Assembly (NCBI RefSeq): GCF_027409185.1
Contig: NC_084471.1
Location: 7,842,535-7,906,534 of the forward strand
Origin: Cynocephalus volans
Taxonomy: Eukaryota; Chordata; Mammalia; Dermoptera; Cynocephalidae
DNA: 64,000 nucleotides
Direction: 5' to 3'
Shown: piece after piece, positions 58,291 to 64,000 of the stretch
Position numbering within the stretch: position 1 is the first letter of the stretch
Layout: every line of letters begins with the position of its first letter
The notes under the pieces: model-generated
Database searches by the model: none
The model's input: the letters and a program-made list of their open reading frames with translations, nothing else
What the model was told of the DNA's origin: nothing
Translations under genes and position numbers: made by a program

Positions 58291-58299
58291 AAAGCACTT

Positions 58300-58960
58300 T
58301 GGTTTGTTTTTTTCCCCTATATATCTTATATATTTGTAGTGCTAGTTTAACAAAATAAATGAGGCACAGGGCAATTTGGAGGACAGTGAAATGATTTTTC
58401 TATGCTTCTTTCTGGTATGAACTGACACATAAAGAAAAAATAGCACAGGGCATAGTGGGTTGATCAACAAGTATCTCTTGACCTGGAAAACAGAAACTTT
58501 GGTTCACTTCTCCCATAATTTAGTTACCTTTGTACCTTCCAAGCTGTGAGGGTGATCAGCTCAGGTCCACTTAGTCAGATCCCACTCTTACTGTGCAGGA
58601 AGAATGTTACATAGCAAGACTATGAGGCCATGCAGAGAAGCAGCAGGACCACTTCTGGAGGGGAAATCTTTGCATATTTAACTTTGAACTCTAAGACATT
58701 AAATTTATTCTACGCATACCCAGTAAACTGCTGAGGTTGAAGAGTTTGAATTTGGGATGGCAGAAGTTGTCATAATGAAAAGTCACGGTGTGAGGCTTAT
58801 GTAAACTGTGATTGTCTTGACACCTGACAGCTTTAATTGGTGGAGGTGCAGGCACCCGAGTGAGCTCCGTGCTTATTTCCAGCCACCCGTTAGGTCACTA
58901 CCGAGAGGGACAGTCCACCTGGATGTTGGCTGGCTGGATCAGTTGATTTATTCATTTGTG
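58300..58960. other. Intronic segment, no gene seen
   Basis: No exon or repeat identified. It shares the phrase 'aatttagttacctttgt' with 56230, which may mark a low-copy repeat. Confidence 0.4.
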
Positions 58961-58964
58961 CATG

Positions 58965-59460
58965 CATGCATTCATTCATTCAATTTATCCATTTGGTCTC
59001 TTCAAGGCATCAGACACTGTGCTAGACTCTGGGGATCCATAGATGATTGAGTTCTTGCCCCTGAGATGCTCACAGTCCAGTGGGGTAAGGAGAATTCTGA
59101 AAAGCTGGGTGATGAGTCTTCTTAAAGAGCTATCAAGACCTCCTTTCCCCTGTGAAGGATGGGAAGGTTGAGGTAGACTTCCCAGTTTGGTGATGAATTT
59201 TGGAGGGAGTGGTTTGTCAGACAGACAAGAAGCAGAGGGAACAGGGCTGGCTGGTTAACTCAGTAGGTTAGAGTGTTGTGCTGATAACACCAAGGACTGG
59301 GGTTCGATCCCTGTATTGGCCAGCTGTCCAAAAAAAAGAGAGAGAGAGAGACAGAGAGAAGGTAGCAAAGGGAACAATTTATGCAGAGGCAAGGAGGTGA
59401 GGAAGAGTATGCCATACTTGAGGGTTTGATGTGGCTGGAGTGCAGTATATATATGGATGT
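58965..59460. repeat. Ancient interspersed repeat, split by a SINE
   Basis: 'attcattcaatttatcc', 'cagacactgtgctagactc', 'gtccagtggggtaaggag' and, after the SINE, 'atgcagaggcaaggaggtg' show the same order as the copy at 61730. Confidence 0.55.
59244..59363 (+). mobile_element. CYN-like monomeric tRNA SINE with GA-rich tail
   Basis: 'ggttaactcagtaggttag', 'gctgataacaccaagg' and 'ggggttcgatccctgtatt' follow tRNA-Ile. The tail is A8 followed by (GA)n. Flanks: agcagagggaaca (59231-59243) and agcaaagggaaca (59364-59376). Confidence 0.94.
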
Positions 59461-59726
59461 GCTTCAGGTACTCCAAATTTATCAGACCCAAACCAGTTAT
59501 TTTCCACCCCAGACCAGTTCTTCTAAGTTCTCTGTTTCTCTTTGTGCCATTACCACCCACCATGCCTCCAACATTAGAAACTCTTAATCCCTGTCCCCTC
59601 ATCTCCTCATTCCCAGGCATAATGAGTCATTATATACTCTCTCCTGGAATATATTCCTCTCTCCGAGAATATACTCCTCTTTTCTGTTCTCTTAGTAATT
59701 TCCCTTTCTCTGTTCTTGAACCCCTA

Positions 59727-59866
59727 GAACTGCTCTGTCCAATATGGTAGCGACTAACCACATGTGGCTATTTACATTAAAATTAAATAAAAAGTCAGAT
59801 TCCGCAGTTGCACTGGCTGCTTTTCAAGTGTTCAACAGCTGGTGGCTGCCATATTGGACTGCCCAA
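59727..59866. mobile_element. hAT-type MER DNA transposon fragment
   Basis: Inverted ends read 'gctctgtccaatatggtagc' and 'gctgccatattggac', with 'ccacatgtggctatttac' inside. This is a common nonautonomous mammalian hAT-like element; the exact MER name is uncertain and the middle is deleted. Confidence 0.7.
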
Positions 59867-59879
59867 GACTAGAGGCTCT

Positions 59880-60230
59880 GTGGCCTGTTCTCCACTCTGT
59901 CTAACCTCTTGATAAGACCCAAACTCTTTAGAGTGTCAGTCACCACCCTCCAGCCTAGTGGCACCTCTTCTGCCTCATGTTCAACTACTCCCTTTGTCAC
60001 TCTCCTGCTGTCTTAGTCTTGATTCTGTCAACCCTTCTAACCTCCGTATGAGCTGTTCTTATGCTCTCCAGATTACCATTCCCTCTCTGAGCATTCCTCT
60101 CTTCGCTGGCTTTCCTTGGGTTAATCTCTTTATCCTCCACTGTACTTGCAGCCACACAATTATACCTGCCTCCAAGAGGGTACATGTGGTGCTTGTCCTG
60201 TGGTGTCATCCTTGTCTTTCATGCCTACAC
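59880..60230 (+). repeat. L2 LINE fragment (sense)
   Basis: 'aagacccaaactctttag', 'caccaccctccagcctag' and 'gtcactctcctgctg' resemble the L2 3' region. Confidence 0.55.
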
Positions 60231-60249
60231 TTATGGCAGCTTAACTCTA

Positions 60250-60400
60250 GTTAAGCTCTGGGGACAGACAGGCTTAGTTTCAAAACCATTTACTAGCCAG
60301 GTGGCTTTGGGCAAGTTATTTAACCCCTCTGAGTCTCAGTTTCTTCATCTGTAAAATGAATAATGGGTATTTCCTCATGTTAAATGAAACTCCCAGCACA
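60250..60400 (+). repeat. MIR SINE (sense)
   Basis: 'ggctttgggcaagttattta', 'gagtctcagtttcttcatc' and 'tgtaaaatgaataatggg' are a well-kept MIR core. Confidence 0.88.
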
Positions 60401-60429
60401 GTACTCAAAGATATGGCTCTCAAATCGTA

Positions 60430-61005
60430 GCTAAGAGTGAGCATTCTAGATAGACACACTCACTGAAACCATGTCATCTGCCAGTAATGATGATATGTTT
60501 CTTCTTTTCTAAGAGACCTTTACTTATTTTTCTTATTGCATTGGGCAGGACCTCCAGTAGGTAAGAAGCCTTTTCATGTTCCTGTGCTTTCTGTTTGCCA
60601 CAGTTCTGCTGAGATTTTTTTTCGTTTTCTTCTGTTTTGATCGAGTTCCACTGGGCCCACTCCTCTTTGCATTTATTTTCTCTTAGTTTAGAAATTAAAT
60701 TCTCAATCTACTACTCCTTTAGTAGTTTTCCTAGATATTTTCACACACTTAACAAAATCTAAAGTAACGTCTTTTCTTTTGAATAATGGAAAGATTTAAA
60801 ATATTTTAACTCCATACTCCCCCAACTTGTTCAGTATTTGTTTTTCTGAAATTTTTAATCTTGCAAATCAGATACTATGTTTCATACAGGCAGTGTTGTT
60901 TAGACTTATCCACATATTTACCAGTATATGTGCTTATCATTCTTGTGCTTCAGGCTTTTCATCTGAGGTCATTTCCTTCCACCTAAGGTATAGCCTTTAC
61001 AATTT
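60430..61005. other. Intronic segment, no gene seen
   Basis: AT-rich; may contain further L1-derived sequence, but I cannot align it by eye. Confidence 0.4.
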
Positions 61006-61009
61006 CCTT

Positions 61010-61660
61010 TTCTGCAGGGTTTTATGGCTGGTTAATATTTTATCTGTCTGAAAAGGTCTAGTTCTTTGTTCTTAAAAACTGGTTTTGCTGGGTGTAGTAG
61101 AATTCTTAGTGGGCAGTTACTGAGGTTCAGCATGTTGGACATACTATTCCAGTGTTTTCTGGCTTTCACTGTTGCTGTTAGTCCAGTTGTTCTCTGAAGA
61201 TGATCTGTCTTTTTCTCTCTGGCTACTTTTATAATCTTTTCTGTAACTTTGATGTTCTGCAGTTTTACTTTAATTGTCTTAGTGTGCTTCTCTTTAAAAA
61301 AAAAAAAAATTCTTGCATGGGTTCATTGGGATTCCTTGATCTGTGGTTTAGTCTTTCAACATTCTGAAAAAATATCTTTAAATACTGCTTTTCCCCTATT
61401 TATAATGTTATTTATTTCTGCAATTTCATTAGATGTAAGGTTGACTTCACTATTTCCTCCAAGTGTATTAATCTTTTTTTCATACTTTCTCTCTCTGTCT
61501 CTTTGTTACCTTAGAAAGAAAGTTGACTTATCTACTTACTTATATCCTACAATTTCTTCTTTAAATTTGCTGTGTTGGTGTCTGTAGATCCCTTTCTTTC
61601 AAGCTCAGTGATAAAATTATATTTTATTCAACTTTTAAAATTTTTCAGTAGGAGAGTCAT
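61010..61660 (-). mobile_element. L1 ORF2 remnant (antisense)
   Basis: 'gttcagcatgttggacatac', 'tttctggctttcactgttgc', 'tcattgggattccttgatc' and 'ctgcaatttcattagatg' follow the antisense text of old L1. Confidence 0.8.
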
Positions 61661-61729
61661 TAAGATACCTGGTTTGTCATGCTGCTATGAACGGATGTGT
61701 GTGTCTGCCAGAGCCTCGCATCTTCCTTG

Positions 61730-62480
61730 ACTCGTTCATTTGTTTATTGTGCACCTGTTATGCACCGGTGCTGGGGATTTAGGGTGAACAAGACAAAAGC
61801 CTGGTTCTTAAGGAGCTTACATTCTTGTGAGTGGAAAGAGAAAATATATAAATATATAACTTGGTGGGTAGGAATGAATGCTATTAGGAAAATAAAGCAG
61901 AGTTGGGACTGGAGTGTCAGGAATGGGGAAGGATGAGGGAAAGCTTTCTTAAAAGGAAGGTGGTATTTGAGCAGATATCTCATGCTGTGAGGCAGCAGGT
62001 CTTGCAGACACTGGAGGAATGGTGTTCCTGGCAGAGTTCAAGAAGCAGGTGCAAAGGTAGGCCTGAGCTTGTTGCATTCAGAGAACTGCAGGGAGGTCGT
62101 GTAGCCAGGGTCTGGGGTGAGGACTGGAAGGAACTGAGACTGGCACTAGAAGCAGGGGCCAGATTGAATGGGACCTTGTAGGTCAAGGCAGGGAGTGTCA
62201 TTAACTGACAGGCAGCTGTGGGCAAGTTTGGAGTTTGGTGGCTTGAACCAGGATAGCTAAGGCAGAGGTGGTGAGAGGTGGTCACATTTGGCCCTCTTTC
62301 CAGGTGGAGATGATGGGATGTGTGTGTGAGGGAAGGAGAGGAGTCAGGGATGGCATTGAGACATTTCTCCTGAGCAGTTGTGAAGATGATGGAGTTGTTT
62401 TCCGAAAGGGAAAGGGTCAGAGAGGAGCCCATCTCGGGGATAGAGGAGCAAGAGGTGGGTTTGGGCCAGTGGTTTGAAGA
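61730..62480. repeat. Ancient interspersed repeat, long copy
   Basis: 'tgtttattgtgcacctg', 'aggagcttacattcttgtg', 'gcaggtgcaaaggtaggcc' and 'gggaccttgtaggtcaagg' form a common mammalian repeat in its normal order. This explains the 150-residue minus-strand frame at 61980-62432. I cannot fix the family name. Confidence 0.6.
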
Positions 62481-62822
62481 GACCTGTCAGCTGCCCAGGA
62501 GGAGATGCCCAGCCAGTGGCTAGGGCTGTGCAGCAGCTCAGGGAGGAGTTAAGGCAGGAGACATCAGCGCTTGGATTGTATTTAAAGTCACAGGAGGGAG
62601 AGGGTTACCCAGGAAACGGTGTGCACAGAGAAGAGGAGGCAGAGCGCTGAGACCTAGGCCCTTCAGGTCTGCACAGGGTGATGAAGGCACTGCTCGGCGC
62701 TTTGCAGGACTGGCTGGAAGGTGTGTGGGCACTTGTTCCTAGTGAAAGCACGTGATGCCGCAGGCCAGCTGTCAGTGACTGTGAGATAAGGCGTGCAGAT
62801 TCCTTTACTGGAAAAGCTTGGA

Positions 62823-62971
62823 GGGCCGGCCTGTGGCTCACTCGGGAGAGTGCGGTGCTGATAACACCAAGGCCCCGGGTTCGGATCCCATATAGGGATG
62901 GCCGGTTAGCTCACTGAGTGAGCATGGTGCTGACAACACCAAGTCAAGGGTTAAGATCCCCTTACCGGTCA

Positions 62972-62998
<27 letters not shown>
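62823..62998 (+). mobile_element. CYN-like dimeric SINE, youngest-looking copy
   Basis: Both units are nearly identical to the copy at 57078, CpGs in 'ccccgggttcggatccc' are kept, and the A tail is 24 bases. A perfect duplication aaaagcttgga flanks it at 62812-62822 and 62999-63009. Confidence 0.96.
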
Positions 62999-63002
<4 letters not shown>

Positions 63003-63164
63003 GCTTGGATTTCATGTTATATAAAGGGAAGTTGCCTATGTCCTTTTGAATTTTCAAAAGTAACCCAACCAATATATTCTTATGGCAGAAAAATTAATAC
63101 AGATGTGCAGAAAGAAAAACCCCGAGCATGCATATGCCATCATCCAGAGATAATCACTGTTAAC

Positions 63165-63420
63165 ATTCATTCAAGAGTTGCTCAAGTGTCACTTCCTCAG
63201 GACACCTTCCCTGACCACAATCCTGTCTGGGTAGACGCCATCACAGTCCTTAACTCTTTAACACTACTTGCCACGACATTACTTCTGGTATGGGTTTTAG
63301 TCATCTGACCCCCACTGGAATGCCAGCAGGGATTTGCTCATTTCCGCTCACGCCTGGATCCACATGCCTAGTGTGGTGCCTGGCACACAGTAAGCCTTGG
63401 TTACATTTTGTTAAATGAAA
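63165..63420 (+). repeat. L2 LINE 3' end (sense)
   Basis: 'aggacaccttccctgaccac', 'ggaatgccagcagggatttg' and 'gtgcctggcacacagtaagc' are classic L2 3' text. Confidence 0.85.
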
Positions 63421-63864
63421 GAATTCATGTTTTGGTACATATCCTCTGGACTTCTCTTCTGGGCAGTCACCCAATCTTAAGCATATATTTTTAAATAAGC
63501 TCAAGTGTTCAGCTTTTTAGATGTAAGAATGCTACTTATGGTTTCGAATGTTCCTGCAGACTATCTTTGCACTAGTTGGCTGTCGGGCTGTATTTTCGGT
63601 CTGTTTCCGGCAGTGGCAGCCGCACCAGCGGCTTGGAGCAGTTCCCCATCTTGCACCTTGGTTGGCAGACGCTGTCCTTTATGCTGGTCCTCACAAGACT
63701 GCAGCCCAGGCCTTCTTTCCTTTTCCAAACTGCTGATGCACCTGCCCTTCCTCCCTTCCCCTTCCCGCCACCCCCCTTTTCCTCCCCTTCCCTCTCTCCC
63801 TCCCTTCCACCCTGACAGCCTAATTGGTGTTTCCTTGTCTTCTCTTTCATGCCTACACTGTGAA
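63421..63864. other. Intronic segment with polypyrimidine tract
   Basis: Pyrimidine-rich at about 63735-63812 ('cttcctcccttccccttcc'), which creates the overlapping frames seen there on both strands. No gene seen. Confidence 0.5.
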
Positions 63865-63962
63865 ATCCTGGACTGTGGGGCCATGTTATTGATTTAATTT
63901 TACTCCTGTCACCCAGCTCTTAGCAAGGTTTCTGGCACTCAGAAGGTCAATGTTTATACAAT
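63865..63962 (+). repeat. L2-type 3' terminus (sense)
   Basis: 'ctggactgtggggccatg', 'tcacccagctcttagcaagg' and 'ctggcactcagaaggtcaa' fit the L2 tail. Confidence 0.65.
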
Positions 63963-64000
63963 ATACTTTTTAGAAATTAGAATTTAGAATATTAGGAGAA

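Noticed and set aside
61980..62432. 150-residue minus-strand frame
   Set aside because: It lies within a common ancient interspersed repeat read on its opposite strand.

Overview
This is a window of nuclear DNA from a placental mammal. It contains no protein-coding gene I can identify, no operon-like layout and no ribosome binding sites. Open frames are short and unrelated to known proteins. Old mammal-wide repeats (MIR, L2, L1M-type L1, MaLR/ERVL LTRs, Tigger DNA transposons) are scattered throughout. The lineage marker is a SINE present about 20 times: a bare tRNA-Ile-like unit plus an A/T-rich tail, as a monomer (about 75-100 bp) or a head-to-tail dimer (about 165 bp). From memory this matches the CYN t-SINEs of colugos (Dermoptera). 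No Alu-, B1- or other 7SL-type SINE is visible. I favour a colugo; horseshoe/leaf-nosed bats, whose Rhin-1 SINE I cannot recall in detail, are the main alternative.

Layout. 1-3.9 kb: upstream flank with a Tigger end, a triplicated 42-bp repeat, a GGTC repeat and a CTCF-like motif. About 3.9-5.2 kb: a TATA-less CpG island with three CCAAT boxes, GC boxes, an ETS motif and a CTCF-like motif, followed by two possible plus-strand splice donors (after 4536 and after 4798). This looks like the 5' end of a housekeeping-type gene on the plus strand; I cannot name it. 5.2-64 kb: no convincing conserved coding exon, best read as a very long first intron (over 59 kb) or intron plus intergenic DNA. It holds a pure 202-bp GT tract (11.9-12.1 kb), a repeat nest at 31.3-40.5 kb (L1 broken by Tigger/MER2, LTRs, SINEs, a mariner-like mini-element and a retrocopy), an L1-poor middle (45-57 kb) and another L1/L2-rich stretch at 57-64 kb.

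The most useful leads are: a GC-rich SINE of different design (25679-25800) inserted directly against a CYN monomer; two copies of a palindromic mariner-like mini-transposon, one with a clean TA duplication inside L1 and one later hit by a SINE; a 3'-end retrocopy lodged inside a SINE; an inverted pair of MER2 elements; a symmetric-phase exon-like segment on the minus strand (6994-7104); and a possible alternative first exon (53128-53287). I see no evidence of a new multi-gene system. Family names for repeats come from memory of consensus sequences; positions are read from the sequence and repeat edges are approximate unless a target-site duplication is given.
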